A stretch of 64,000 nucleotides of DNA from contig NZ_SORE01000014.1 in the NCBI RefSeq assembly GCF_004366595.1, forward strand, positions 110,639 through 174,638, in the 5' to 3' direction. A program made the position numbers and the translations under genes. Source of the stretch: Paraburkholderia rhizosphaerae. Its GTDB lineage: Bacteria > Pseudomonadota > Gammaproteobacteria > Burkholderiales > Burkholderiaceae. The notes beneath the pieces are model-generated. The model was not told the origin of the DNA and made no database searches. It saw only the letters and a list, made by a program, of their open reading frames with translations. Below, in pieces: positions 33,904 through 43,387 of this stretch (position 1 is its first letter; the number at the start of each line of letters is the position of its first letter).

Positions 33904-34458
33904 TCAAGCGCCCGCCGGCAAGCGCGTGAACAAAGTCGGATAGTCGATCACAAGCCCATCCGCGTCGATCTTCAGGTTCGCCATGAAATCGCGAAAGATG
34001 CCTTCGTAGCGATATTCGACATCCGGCTCGATACACGTGTAAGCCTGCTCGACGCGCGTAACCTGCAAATCGGGTGTCGAAATATAGGCCACCGCGATCG
34101 GCCGCCGCTCGCCGCGCGCGAGCTTCAAACGCCGGATCGGCAGCGTATTCGTATACGGCGTCGCCGCGATGTCGATATCGATGCAGCCTTCGAGTGCGGA
34201 CAGAATCATTCCATGGCCGTCGCGCCAGTGGCCTTCACCGTCTCCATGCAGTTCGAGTTCGCCGCCTCCCACCACCTTCAGGTACGCATGCGTGACGCGC
34301 CACTGTGGATCGCATCGGATGCTGTAGTAGCAGCCGTAGCTTTTTCCGTATCGCTGCCCGACCAGCGCACTTTCGACATGAAATCCATCCGCGCGCGCAT
34401 CGAACGCGAGATGCTCGATGCCCTCTCCTTCCAGCGAAGCCCAGCGCACTTCACGCAT
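33904..34458 (-). CDS. Putative glycolipid-binding family protein
   Basis: A 184-residue protein matching the conserved layout of the putative glycolipid-binding family: an early VRWASLEGEG, YSIRCDPQWRVTHAYLKV, the core GCIDIDIAATPYTNTLPIRRL, then YRYEGIFRDFMANLKIDADGLVIDYPTLFTRL. There is no signal peptide or membrane segment. It is a cytosolic beta-rich protein of unproven function in bacteria. It is divergent from the class II aldolase gene and converges with ssuA. Confidence 0.7.
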   Translation of the reverse strand: MREVRWASLEGEGIEHLAFDARADGFHVESALVGQRYGKSYGCYYSIRCDPQWRVTHAYLKVVGGGELELHGDGEGHWRDGHGMILSALEGCIDIDIAATPYTNTLPIRRLKLARGERRPIAVAYISTPDLQVTRVEQAYTCIEPDVEYRYEGIFRDFMANLKIDADGLVIDYPTLFTRLPAGA

Positions 34459-34606
34459 GATTACGTCTCCCTGACCGGCGTTAGAGGAGCGTTCATCCTA
34501 ACGCGAACACGCAATCGCCGGTACGCGTTCGCAATCTGCGCCGCGGGTGCATTACCCGCTATCATCGTCGTGCTTGTTTGCCACGCATGTATCCGAGGAG
34601 ACGTCT

Positions 34607-35383
34607 ATGTCGTTCGCCCATAATCCCGCGAGCCGTGTCGCCGCATCCGGCCCGATGTCGGACGCCGAACAGCGCACGCGCATCGACCTCGCCGCCGCCT
34701 ACCGGCTCGCCGCCCTCAACGGTTGGGACGATCTGGTCTACACGCATATCTCGGCGAGTGTCCCCGGCGAGCCCGGTCATTTTCTGATCAACCCGTTCGG
34801 CTTCGGCTTCGATGAAGTCTGCGCATCGAACCTCGTGAAGATCGACATCGATGGCAATATCGTCGGCACGAGCGAGCATCGCGTCAATGCAACGGGCTTT
34901 GCGCTGCATGCGTCCGTGCACGCGGCACGCGCGGATGCGTTCTGCGTGATGCATCTGCACAATACCGCGGGCATTGCGGTGTCGATGCAGCCCGCGGGCC
35001 TGTTGCCTGCTTCGCAACATGCGCTGCGCTTTCACGGCCATCTCGCGTATCACGACTACGAAGGCGTCACGTTTTCGCCCGCCGACGGCGAACGACTCGT
35101 CGCCGACCTCGGCGATAAGCCCGCGATGCTGCTGCGCAATCACGGCACGTTGACTGCCGGCCGCACGGTCGCCGAAGCGTATGTGCTGATGGCCACGCTG
35201 ATCAAGGCATGCGAGATCCAGTTGCAAGCGCAAGCCGGCGCGGCGCACCTCGTGCTGCCGTCGGCAGCAGTCGCCGAGCGGGCAGCCGAACAGCTCTACG
35301 ACAACGGCGCGGTCGAAGGCGGACTTGAATGGCCCGCGTTACTGCGCAAGCTCGATCGCATCGACCGCTCGTACCGCGACTGA
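34607..35383 (+). CDS. Class II aldolase/adducin family protein
   Basis: A 258-residue class II aldolase-like protein. It has the zinc-ligand region CVMHLHNTAGIAVS, a further histidine pair in RFHGHLAYHDYEG, and AMLLRNHGTLTAGRTVAEAYVLM near the end. The start is ATG 34607 with GAGGAG 9 bases upstream; the open frame runs 20 codons further up. Relatives split or decarboxylate sugar phosphates or act as adducin-like proteins. The substrate is unknown. It may be cotranscribed with the tautomerase gene about 100 bases downstream. Confidence 0.85.
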   Translation: MSFAHNPASRVAASGPMSDAEQRTRIDLAAAYRLAALNGWDDLVYTHISASVPGEPGHFLINPFGFGFDEVCASNLVKIDIDGNIVGTSEHRVNATGFALHASVHAARADAFCVMHLHNTAGIAVSMQPAGLLPASQHALRFHGHLAYHDYEGVTFSPADGERLVADLGDKPAMLLRNHGTLTAGRTVAEAYVLMATLIKACEIQLQAQAGAAHLVLPSAAVAERAAEQLYDNGAVEGGLEWPALLRKLDRIDRSYRD

Positions 35384-35482
35384 TTCCCGACCGATGATCC
35401 GTTTCATCGCGCCACGCCGCGTGTTCGGGCACGGCGCCGGCTGCGACTTTTCAATCTTTCTTCCACCAAGGAGCCGTTTGTT

Positions 35483-35674
35483 ATGCCTACCTTCCGTATT
35501 GAGCTATTCGAAGGACGCACCGTCGAGCAGAAACGCGAATTTGTCGAAGCGATCACCAAGGCGACCTGCGACACGCTCAAGGTCGAACCGTCATCGGTCG
35601 ACATCATCCTGGTCGACGTCGCGCGCGAGAACTGGGCGACCGGCGGGCGCCTGTGGTCCGACCCGCCGGCCTGA
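35483..35674 (+). CDS. 4-oxalocrotonate tautomerase family enzyme
   Basis: A 63-residue protein starting Met-Pro, so Pro becomes the N-terminal catalytic base after Met removal. The 4-OT pattern is complete: PTFRIELFEGRTVEQKREFVEAITKA and VDIILVDVARENWATGG. It has a good AGGAG site. Small homo-oligomeric tautomerases of this type isomerise enol/keto acids in aromatic catabolism; here no aromatic pathway gene is adjacent, so the substrate is open. Confidence 0.88.
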   Translation: MPTFRIELFEGRTVEQKREFVEAITKATCDTLKVEPSSVDIILVDVARENWATGGRLWSDPPA

Positions 35675-35966
35675 GCAGAAGCCGTTCCCGTCCTCTTTTT
35701 CGTCGATGCTGCGGCGCGGTGGATTGACGCACGCCGCATCGACCGCCGGTTCACCGCCCATCTCGCTTCGGCGCGCATTTTTCAATATTAATCAATGCGC
35801 TAGCCTTCCATCCACGCGTGCGGCAACGCGTCTCGCTGTGTAATTTCGACGCACGTCGCAGCGCAGCACGATCCGCCGTGCTCCCTTACGCTCCCGTCAT
35901 CTGCCAGGCGCAGTGCGCGTCGACAAGAGTCGCCGTGCGTGGTTCGTATCCCCGGTATCAAGATAA

Positions 35967-37361
35967 ATGCACACCGCCCTCTCCGCGTTCGATCTGGCCC
36001 GGTTCCAGTTCGCGTTCACCATTTCGTTTCACATCGTCTTTCCCGCGCTGTCGATCGGGCTTGCCAGCTTTATCGCGGTGCTCGAATGGCGCTGGCTCAA
36101 AACCGGCAAGGGCTACTACAAAGATCTGTACCTGTTCTGGTCGAAGATCTTCGCGGTCGCCTTCGGCATGGGCGTCGTATCCGGCGTCGTGATGAGCTAC
36201 GAATTCGGCACCAACTGGTCCGGCTTTTCCGCGTTCGCCGGTCCCGTCACCGGTCCGTTGCTGATGTACGAGGTGATGACCGCGTTCTTTCTCGAAGCCG
36301 GCTTCCTCGGCATCATGCTGTTCGGCTGGCAGCGCGTCAGTCCGCGCGCGCACTTCGCCGCGACGCTGATGGTCGCGATCGGCACGCTGATCTCGACGTT
36401 CTGGATTCTCGCGTCCAATAGCTGGATGCAAACGCCGCAAGGCATCGAGATCGTCGGCAACCATGTGGTGCCGGTCGACTGGTTCAAGATCATCTTCAAT
36501 CCGTCGTTTCCGTACCGGCTCGCGCATATGGCGCTGGCCGCGTTTATCGTCACCGCACTGGTCGTATCGGCCGTCGGCGCATGGCATCTGCTCAAAGGCC
36601 GGCGCGACCCGGCGGTGAAGAAAATGTTCTCGATGGCGCTGTGGATGCTGCTGGTCCTCGCGCCGATCCAGGCGTTCGTCGGCGACCAGCATGGCCTGAA
36701 CACGCGCGAATACCAGCCCGCGAAAATCGCCGCGATCGAAGGTCTGTGGAATACCGAAACAGGCGGCACGCCGCTGAACCTGTTCGGCATTCCCGACATG
36801 AAGGCCGAAACCACCCGCTACGCGGTGTCGATTCCGCATCTGGGCAGCCTGATCCTCACGCATAGCTGGGACGGCAAGATTCAAGGCCTGAAGGATTTCC
36901 CGCCGCAAGACCGGCCGGATTCGACCGTCGTGTTCTGGAGCTTCCGCGTGATGGTGGGCCTCGGCATGCTGATGATCGCGTTCGCGGTGACCTCGTGGCT
37001 GATGCGCCGCCGCGGCCGGTTGTATGACGCGAAATGGTTCCAGCGCTTCGCACTGGCGATGGGGCCGACCGGTTTCATTTCGCTGCTGGCCGGCTGGATC
37101 ACGACCGAAGTGGGCCGTCAGCCATGGGTGGTCTACGGGATGAAACGCACGGTCGATGCGGTGTCGCCGCTAACCGCGCAGCAGGTCAGCCTGTCGCTGA
37201 TGACGTTCGTCGTCATCTACTTCCTCGTGTTCGGCACCGGCGTCTACTACCTGCTGAAGCTGATGCGCAATGGCCCCGAATTGCCCGGCCACACGCCGGA
37301 CGGCGTGCCCCACGACCCGCGCGGCCGCCCCGCCCACCACCATGCGCTGCCAACCGCCTGA
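35967..37361 (+). CDS. cydA: Cytochrome bd-type ubiquinol oxidase subunit I (cyanide-insensitive type)
   Basis: A 464-residue CydA/CioA subunit. It has the heme-ligand His in ISFHIVFPALSIG, the KIFAVAFGMGVVSGVVMSYEFGTNW segment, GPLLMYEVMTAFFLEAGFLGIMLFGW, and the quinol-site GDQHGLNTREYQPAKIAAIEG. The Q-loop is short, as in the cyanide-insensitive CIO subgroup and unlike E. coli CydA. It is an inner-membrane quinol oxidase reducing oxygen to water. cydB follows 45 bases later, then a small overlapping subunit gene. Confidence 0.93.
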   Translation: MHTALSAFDLARFQFAFTISFHIVFPALSIGLASFIAVLEWRWLKTGKGYYKDLYLFWSKIFAVAFGMGVVSGVVMSYEFGTNWSGFSAFAGPVTGPLLMYEVMTAFFLEAGFLGIMLFGWQRVSPRAHFAATLMVAIGTLISTFWILASNSWMQTPQGIEIVGNHVVPVDWFKIIFNPSFPYRLAHMALAAFIVTALVVSAVGAWHLLKGRRDPAVKKMFSMALWMLLVLAPIQAFVGDQHGLNTREYQPAKIAAIEGLWNTETGGTPLNLFGIPDMKAETTRYAVSIPHLGSLILTHSWDGKIQGLKDFPPQDRPDSTVVFWSFRVMVGLGMLMIAFAVTSWLMRRRGRLYDAKWFQRFALAMGPTGFISLLAGWITTEVGRQPWVVYGMKRTVDAVSPLTAQQVSLSLMTFVVIYFLVFGTGVYYLLKLMRNGPELPGHTPDGVPHDPRGRPAHHHALPTA

Positions 37362-37406
37362 TGCGGCTCGACACCCCGAATCTGATCGATCTTCACGAGG
37401 AACAAG

Positions 37407-38411
37407 ATGGACGTCACCGTAGTATGGGCCGCGATCATCGCGCTCGGCCTTTTCATGTATGTCGTGCTGGACGGCTTCGATCTGGGCATCGGCATCGTGT
37501 TTCCGTTTTTTCCCGATGAAAAGGAACGCGACCTGATGATCAACACCGTCGCGCCGGTATGGGACGGCAACGAAACCTGGCTCGTGCTCGGCGGCGCGGG
37601 CCTGTTCGCGGTATTCCCGATCGTCTATTCGACGGTGCTGTCCGCGCTGTATCTGCCGCTGATCTTTATGCTCGGCTGCCTGATTTTTCGCGGCGTGTCG
37701 TTTGAGATCCGCGCGAAAGCGAACCGCACGAAATATCTGTGGGATCTCGCGTTTATCGGTGGCTCGAGCGGCGCCGCGTTCTTTCAGGGCATCGCACTCG
37801 GCGCGTATCTGCAGGGCATTCCGGTCGCCGCGGACGGCAGTTTCGCCGGCGGCGCGTTCGACTGGCTCACGCCGTTTTCGCTGCTGACTGGCCTCGGGCT
37901 CGTCGCGACCTATGCATTGCTCGGCTGCTGCTGGCTGATCGCGAAGACCGACGGCGATCTGCAGCGGCGTCTGCATCGCGTGGTATGGCCGCTGACGCTC
38001 GTGCTGCTCCTGTTTATCGCAGTGGTCAGCCTGTGGACGCCGCTGCAGGACCCGAATATCGCGCAGCGCTGGTTCGCTTCCGGGTTGTTCGAGCGGCTAT
38101 TGCCGGTGCCGTTCCTCGTCGCGCTGTGCGCGTTCTTCATGTACCGCGCGGTGCGCGACCGGCATCACCACACCCCGTTCATGCTCGCGCTCGGGCTGGT
38201 GCTGCTCGGCTATCTCGGACTGCTGGTCAGCGTGTGGCCGTATGCGATTCCGTCGAGCCTCACGCTCTGGCAAGCGGCCGCGCCGCGCTCGAGCCAGATG
38301 TTCACACTGGCGGGCGCGGCGGTGATCATCCCGATCATCATCGCGTACACGACATTGGGCTACTGGGTATTCCGCGGCAAGGTGCGTCATGGCGAAGTCC
38401 ACTACCATTGA
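37407..38411 (+). CDS. cydB: Cytochrome bd-type ubiquinol oxidase subunit II
   Basis: A 334-residue CydB/CioB subunit with about eight membrane helices. It begins with VWAAIIALGLFMYVVLDGFDLGIG and then VAPVWDGNETWLVLGGAGLFAVFP, the family's conserved opening. GAGGAA precedes the ATG. Its last 23 bases overlap the start of the small DUF2474-type gene, suggesting coupled translation. Confidence 0.93.
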   Translation: MDVTVVWAAIIALGLFMYVVLDGFDLGIGIVFPFFPDEKERDLMINTVAPVWDGNETWLVLGGAGLFAVFPIVYSTVLSALYLPLIFMLGCLIFRGVSFEIRAKANRTKYLWDLAFIGGSSGAAFFQGIALGAYLQGIPVAADGSFAGGAFDWLTPFSLLTGLGLVATYALLGCCWLIAKTDGDLQRRLHRVVWPLTLVLLLFIAVVSLWTPLQDPNIAQRWFASGLFERLLPVPFLVALCAFFMYRAVRDRHHHTPFMLALGLVLLGYLGLLVSVWPYAIPSSLTLWQAAAPRSSQMFTLAGAAVIIPIIIAYTTLGYWVFRGKVRHGEVHYH

Positions 38412-38544
38412 CGCGCGGCCGCGCCGTATTCAGGGCTGGCTGTGGTTCGTCGCACTGTGGTGCGTCGGCGCCGGCAGCGCGATCGCGGTCGGTTTCGCGT
38501 TCAAGCTGCTGATGAACGCGACGCTGTTCGCAGTCAGCCGGTAA
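38389..38544 (+). CDS. Small cytochrome bd-associated membrane protein (DUF2474/CydX-like)
   Basis: A 51-codon gene starting inside the end of cydB in another frame. It encodes a basic N-terminus (KSTTIDARPRRIQGW) and a single membrane helix (WFVALWCVGAGSAIAVGFAF). Position, length and the one-helix plan match the DUF2474/CydX-type accessory subunits found right after cydB in CIO operons, which stabilise the oxidase. It is too short for many gene callers. The ATG lies within cydB codons, so ribosome re-initiation or coupling is likely. Confidence 0.8.
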   Translation: MAKSTTIDARPRRIQGWLWFVALWCVGAGSAIAVGFAFKLLMNATLFAVSR

Positions 38545-39347
38545 CGCGCTCGCGATCTCCGCATCACTGCGCCACCCGCGGTGCGCGCATGCGCGGCACG
38601 ATGCAACCGCTCGCGGATAAGCCTTTCGGCTATCACCTCGCGCCGTTTGCGCGCCTTCAAAAACTTTTCAGCGCGCTCGTCTACGTAGCAGGCCACGGCG
38701 CGTAGACGCCGCGCCACACGACGCCGCAGCGCCCCCGCTGCCGCGACGGCCCGGCACAGGGCCGCACGGCCCGGTCGCGAAGCGGTTGCGCGGGAGACCA
38801 CGTCCGGCTGCCAGCAGGATTGCATTCGCTGCACGGGACGCCAACAATAAGCAACCAGAGCGTGCCACCGGACGCGGACACAGAGCCACGCCGACAGGCC
38901 GCCGGACATGAACCGTGCTGCCGGCCGGTCGTTCCGGCCGCAACATGGGCGCAAAAGGAAACCCGCGCGGCATCGCGGGCGGCAACACTGGCAACACGGC
39001 AACACGGCAGCAACGGGTAGCGGGTGCGGGTAGCGGGGAACAACAAGCGGCAGGACAGGCGATATAACAAACGATTCAACAGGCGCAAAGCAGTACGCAT
39101 CACACAAAATGCAATACGTAGACGCTGCAACGATCCGTCCACAGCGGATCTCGGGGAATGCAGCGGGCCGCGGCGCGCAACCTGTGCAATGGGAGCGCGC
39201 GCCGCGGCCCGACGAACGGATGGCGACACATCGTCTGCAACGATGTTCGCCGTTCGCTTCGGCCCCAGCAGGTCATCGCGACGCGCACGCCGCGCCGCGG
39301 TGCAGCGGCAGCATCACGAACCGGCAGGGCCAACTCGCGGAGACATC
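38545..39347. other. Long GC-rich intergenic region between cyd operon and response regulator
   Basis: About 800 bases without a supportable gene. Open frames on both strands are Arg/Ala-rich shadows of high GC. It contains short tandem repeats: GGCAACAC three times (38981-39005), then two GGGTAGCGGG-like copies (about 39015-39036). The promoter of the response regulator must lie here. A non-coding RNA cannot be excluded, but no clear terminator-bounded unit was found. Confidence 0.5.
38981..39036. repeat. Short tandem repeats in the intergenic region
   Basis: GGCAACAC is repeated three times (the first copy followed by one extra T) and degenerates into GGCAGCAAC, followed by two copies of GGGTAGCGGG or close variants. 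Confidence 0.6.
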
Positions 39348-40064
39348 ATGAAGTTTCTTGTGGCCGACGACCATGAACTGATCCGCCAGGGCGTCAAAGG
39401 ACTGTTGCGCGGGCTCGATCCGGCAGCGCAGTTCGATGAAGCCGACAGCTGGGAAACCCTCGCCGCGCTTGCACGGCCCGACGCGAATCACGATCTCGCG
39501 ATCGTCGATCTGCATATGCCCGGCATGACCGGCGCGGCATCGCTCGAAAGCCTGCTGAACGCGAACCCGGCGCTGCCCGTGGTCGTGTTGTCCGCCGAAG
39601 AATCGCCCGACGAAATGCGCAAGGTGCTCGCGGCGGGCGCGCTCGGCTTCGTGCCTAAGCGGCAGCCGGCCAGCGTGATGCTCAAGGCAATCGAGCTGGT
39701 GCTGTCGGGCGGCGCGTATGTGCCGATGGAAGCGCTGAGCCTGCTCGGCGCGCGCGAAGCGGTCGCCGCCGAGGCAAGCAGCGCCGGCGCGCCGGCCAGC
39801 GCGGAGCCCGAGCCGATTGCGCGCGTCGAGGCGTTGCAGCCGCATCAGCGGCATCTTCTCGAGAACCTGTCGCCGCGCCAGCAGGAAATCATGCGGCTGG
39901 TCCATCGCGGCTGGACCAACAAGATGATCGCGCGCGATCTCGGCGTCGCCGAAGGGACCGTAAAGGTGCATCTTTCGGTCATCTTTCGCGCGCTGGGGGT
40001 GCATAACCGCGCGACCGCGATCGCTGTGATCAACGGGTGGCTCGAGACGGGAAAGGTGCTGTAG
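39348..40064 (+). CDS. LuxR/NarL-family response regulator
   Basis: A 238-residue regulator. The receiver (1 to about 120) has VADDHE, phospho-Asp in AIVDLHMPGMTG, Ser in VVVLSAEES and Lys in GFVPKRQPA. A linker rich in Ala/Glu precedes a LuxR helix-turn-helix: LSPRQQEIMRLVHRGWTNKMIARDLGVAEGTVKVHLSVIFRALGV, in family register. The start is ATG 39348, with GGAG upstream; the open frame extends much further up as non-homologous GC-rich sequence. It converges with a hybrid kinase 64 bases downstream that is the likely partner. Confidence 0.9.
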   Translation: MKFLVADDHELIRQGVKGLLRGLDPAAQFDEADSWETLAALARPDANHDLAIVDLHMPGMTGAASLESLLNANPALPVVVLSAEESPDEMRKVLAAGALGFVPKRQPASVMLKAIELVLSGGAYVPMEALSLLGAREAVAAEASSAGAPASAEPEPIARVEALQPHQRHLLENLSPRQQEIMRLVHRGWTNKMIARDLGVAEGTVKVHLSVIFRALGVHNRATAIAVINGWLETGKVL

Positions 40065-40128
40065 CGCGTTCGCGCCGCGTCCGTTTCGGGGACGCTTGCG
40101 TCGTCGCGCGTGGTTGCCCCGGCTGGAT

Positions 40129-41994
40129 TTAGCCGACACCTTGCGCGTGCTGGCCACCGATCGCCACCTGCGTCACAGGCGCCACCTGCGGCTGCGGCTC
40201 CCGCTCTGCCGGCGTCGATTCGAGCACCGGCGACCGATCCGGTTGCTGCCACAACATCTCGAGCGTGCGGCGCAGCCGCGCCGCCGTCACCGGCTTGTGC
40301 AGCACCGGAATGCCCTGCGACGCGAGCGACTGCAATTCGGCTGACGCCATATCGCCGGTAATCAGCAGTGTCACCACCTGTTCCCGGCCGCGGCGGCGCA
40401 ACGCGTCGCGCACCGCGGCAAGCGCTTGCGCGCCGGTGCGGTGGTTCGCGAGCTGGTAGTCGCACAGCACCGCGTCCGGCGCGAATCCTTCGTCGAGCGC
40501 ACGGAGCGCCTGATCCTCGTCGTGGACACCACGCACAATGCAGCCCCAGCGGCCGAGCAGGCTCGACAGTCCCTCGAGAATCGCCGGTTCGTCGTCGATG
40601 CACAACACATGGCGGCCAGCCGTGGACAGCCCGCCGCTCGCGGTCTCGTTGAGTCCCGCGACGATCCGCGCTGGGTCGCCCGCGTCGACGGCAAAGCGGA
40701 ACACCGAGCCGCGCCCCGGCACCGAGCGCAAAAGGAGTTCCGCGCCGAGCAGGTCGACGAGCCGCTTGACGGTCGGCAAGCCCAGGCCGTGCCCCTGTCG
40801 CGCGTCGCGTTGCGGGTTCGCGACCTGGTAGAACTCTTCGAAGATGCGCTCCTGCTCTTCCGGCGCGATGCCGATACCGGAATCGCGCACCTCGATATAG
40901 CCTCCTGCCAGCCGGCCCGAGCGCCGGAAACCCATCCAGATCGCGCCGCTTTCCGTATAACGCACCGCATTCGACAACAGATTGCTAAGAATTCGCTCGA
41001 GCAACACCGGGTCGCCGTGCACGACCGCCGCGGTTGGCGCAATGCGCAGCGCGAGCCCTTTCGCGGCGGCCTGCGGCCAGTATTGATTGCCGACACGGTC
41101 GAACAGTTCGGACAACCGGAAGTGCAGCTTGATCACCTGCGTGACGCCGCTCTCGAGCCGCGCGAGGTCGAGCACCTGGTTAAACAGCTGGTTCAGCGCT
41201 TCGACGTTGTTGACGATGTGATCGGCGGTCTTCGTGTGCTGCGCATGGGTCGCCGCCGGGTCGTTCAACGACGCGGCGAGCAGGCCGATCGCATGCAGCG
41301 GCTGACGCAAATCGTGGCTTGCAGCCGCAAAAAAACGCGTCTTCGCGAGGCTGGCCTCTTCCGCAACGAGCTTTTGCATCGCCAGCGATTCGGCCAGTGT
41401 CTGCTGGTCGACGCGCGCCTGCACGACGCGCTGAAACAGCTTGCGATAGCTGAGCGCATACACGTTGATCGCGCAGAAGAAGAACGCGAGGACGATCGCG
41501 AGAATCGTCCGATCGAATGTATGCACGCCGAAATGCAGCACGATCGCGGGCAGCAGCAGAAACGCGATCGACGTCGTGAAATTGGCCACGTCAAAGCCGT
41601 TCGACATGAACACGCCCGCGGCAAGCGTGACGATCAGCACCGTATGCAGCAGCGGCAGGTTGGCATGCGGACTTTGAAACGCGAACCAGATCGCGAGCCC
41701 CGGCGCCGCGTAAAGCAGCGCATTGCGCAGCGCATGCAGATAGATCCACGCACGCGGCTGCAGCGCATCGGGCCACCGGCGGTGACACATCCACAGCACG
41801 AGCCCCGCGCAGTTCGCGAGCGCATAAAAAATAAAGCAGGCCGCGAAACGCTGCGGGTACGGCATATCGGCCCAATACAGTGCGAGCAGCATCGCGATCG
41901 AAAACCAGTGCGTGAAGAACGCGATCGGGTCTTGCGCGTAAAGCACACGCACGAGGTCTTCGTCGATGGCACGCTGGATCGGGTCGGCCCGCAT
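40129..41994 (-). CDS. Membrane hybrid sensor histidine kinase with C-terminal receiver
   Basis: A 621-residue kinase. The N-terminus has several membrane helices with no periplasmic domain (about residues 24-190, for example IAMLLALYWADM and FIFYALANCAGLVLW). HisKA follows in FFAAASHDLRQPLHAIGLLAASL, then HATPase with NLLSNAVRYTESGA, DSGIGIA and QGHGLGLPTVKRLV. The receiver has VLCIDDE, phospho-Asp in AVLCDYQLAN and Lys in VLHKPVTAARL. The start is ATG 41994 with AGGAG 8 bases upstream; the longer open frame to 42171 was rejected. It is convergent with the LuxR-type regulator. Confidence 0.9.
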   Translation of the reverse strand: MRADPIQRAIDEDLVRVLYAQDPIAFFTHWFSIAMLLALYWADMPYPQRFAACFIFYALANCAGLVLWMCHRRWPDALQPRAWIYLHALRNALLYAAPGLAIWFAFQSPHANLPLLHTVLIVTLAAGVFMSNGFDVANFTTSIAFLLLPAIVLHFGVHTFDRTILAIVLAFFFCAINVYALSYRKLFQRVVQARVDQQTLAESLAMQKLVAEEASLAKTRFFAAASHDLRQPLHAIGLLAASLNDPAATHAQHTKTADHIVNNVEALNQLFNQVLDLARLESGVTQVIKLHFRLSELFDRVGNQYWPQAAAKGLALRIAPTAAVVHGDPVLLERILSNLLSNAVRYTESGAIWMGFRRSGRLAGGYIEVRDSGIGIAPEEQERIFEEFYQVANPQRDARQGHGLGLPTVKRLVDLLGAELLLRSVPGRGSVFRFAVDAGDPARIVAGLNETASGGLSTAGRHVLCIDDEPAILEGLSSLLGRWGCIVRGVHDEDQALRALDEGFAPDAVLCDYQLANHRTGAQALAAVRDALRRRGREQVVTLLITGDMASAELQSLASQGIPVLHKPVTAARLRRTLEMLWQQPDRSPVLESTPAEREPQPQVAPVTQVAIGGQHAQGVG

Positions 41995-42365
41995 CGTGCG
42001 GTCTCCTGTTCGGCTTAAGCAGCGTCGCTCGCGGGAGGTGAGGGGCTGCGTGGCTCGTCGTATGAAAGGTCTGGCGCCTGCGCAGAGTCTACCGCCGCCA
42101 TATTCAATTTGTGCGTCAGCGGGCAATTTCCATGATGCGTCGCACAAACGCGCCCGCCGTGGTTTACCCATCGGTTTACCCTTCAGCTATCACTTAATCC
42201 ATATAGGCGACGCACGGCGAAAAAACCATACTGCATGCCAGTTCCAGCGCGGCATGCGGTCTTCCGAAGCACGCGAAGACCGGTTTCACTGCCTTGTCAC
42301 GAGGCCCCCCCGGCGGATACCCGCCCCTCACCGCGCTCCTTGCCCTTCACACGACGGAGGCTTTC
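41995..42365. other. Divergent intergenic region with 12-base direct repeats
   Basis: The region holds GGTTTACCCATC (42161-42172) followed directly by GGTTTACCCTTC (42173-42184), identical at 11 of 12 positions. This is a possible operator about 180 bases upstream of the sigma-like gene. A perfect GGAGG ribosome site lies at its right end. No gene was found. Confidence 0.55.
42161..42184. repeat. Tandem 12-base direct repeat, candidate operator
   Basis: Two adjacent 12-base copies with the core GGTTTACCC, differing at one base, upstream of the sigma-like gene and the GMC-hydrolase gene. Confidence 0.5.
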
Positions 42366-43160
42366 ATGGGCGCGGTACCGAGTCATGAATTCGCACGCAC
42401 ACTCGACGATGCGATCCTTCCCGATCTGTGGCGTCGCCGCACGCAGTTGTCGGACGACGAAATGGTGTCGATGTACGACCTCGTGAAGCGCGCGTTGCGC
42501 AGCTACCACCCGCTCGAATTGCACGCGCTCGGCGACGACAAGGAAGAGCTCGTGCATCAGTTCATCTATACGAAGGTGCTTCGTCTCGCGCCCGGCCATA
42601 TGGAGTCACATGCCTGCCCCGAGAGCGCACCGTCCAACAGCTACGCGATCTGCGCGTACTTCCGGCGCTATCTGATCGACTGCCTGCGCAGCGCAAGCCA
42701 TCAGCGCAACGTGTCGATGGAATGCGAAGGCATGACGCAGGAAATCGACCTGCGCGCGCATGCGCTCGATGACCCCGTCGAAAGCGTGCTGCTGCAATAT
42801 GGTCTCGACGAACAACGCGTGCGCGAAGCCGCCCGTGCGTTTATCGCGAGCCTCGACGAACCGGAGCGCATCGTGCTCGCCGGCACGCTCGGCTGGTGCT
42901 CCGAATGCAAAGGCGGACTGTCGGCGGTCGCCGCGCGCCATCGCGTGCCGTCCTATCACTATCGCGCCGTGAAGCTTGGCGTCACGATGAAGAAAACGGC
43001 CGACGCCGCCGATTTTTCCAATACGAAGATCGGCCGCTGGCTCACCGACGTGCTCGGCATTGACATCGACATCGACAACCGCGCCGCGATGCTCGTCGCG
43101 TTGAATCTGCTCTCGGTTGAATCGAGCCGCGAAGGCGAAGCGTTTGAAGCGGCCGCGTAA
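42366..43160 (+). CDS. Sigma-70-like or helix-turn-helix protein of unclear class
   Basis: A 264-residue protein. Residues about 60-118 (VHQFIYTKVLRLAP, then YAICAYFRRYLIDCLRSASHQRNVS) resemble sigma region 2. Residues about 150-205 (RVREAARAFIASLDEPERIVL, GLSAVAARHRVPSYHYRAVKLGV) resemble region 4 with its helix-turn-helix. Two cysteines flank an acidic step there (WCSECKGG). The C-terminus (IGRWLTDVLGIDIDIDN) is not familiar. GGAGG precedes ATG 42366. It lies 227 bases upstream of the GMC-hydrolase gene on the same strand, which could be its target. No anti-sigma gene is nearby. The assignment is tentative. Confidence 0.55.
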   Translation: MGAVPSHEFARTLDDAILPDLWRRRTQLSDDEMVSMYDLVKRALRSYHPLELHALGDDKEELVHQFIYTKVLRLAPGHMESHACPESAPSNSYAICAYFRRYLIDCLRSASHQRNVSMECEGMTQEIDLRAHALDDPVESVLLQYGLDEQRVREAARAFIASLDEPERIVLAGTLGWCSECKGGLSAVAARHRVPSYHYRAVKLGVTMKKTADAADFSNTKIGRWLTDVLGIDIDIDNRAAMLVALNLLSVESSREGEAFEAAA

Positions 43161-43387
43161 GAAGCGGCGGCGATCCCGCCGCGACCCGCGGCCTGATGCT
43201 GCGCGATCACATTCGTGTCGCGCACTGCGGCCTGCGACACACGCACGACCGGATCTCGGCGTCGCGTGAATTTCTTTGCTTTTTCGTCAGCGCAGTCCAG
43301 GATGATTAGGCTGCGACCGGACTGCGAGCGCCAGCCGTCCTCACCATCAGGGTCCCCCCGCCCTGCCCATTCGAACAAGGTGGTCGT

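Noticed and set aside
39024..39347. Upstream extension of the LuxR-type response regulator
   Set aside because: Arg-rich translation of GC-rich intergenic DNA; receiver homology starts at 39348 with its own ribosome site.
38545..39347. Possible CRISPR-like array from short repeats
   Set aside because: Repeats are only 8-10 bases with no regular spacers; they are simple tandem repeats.
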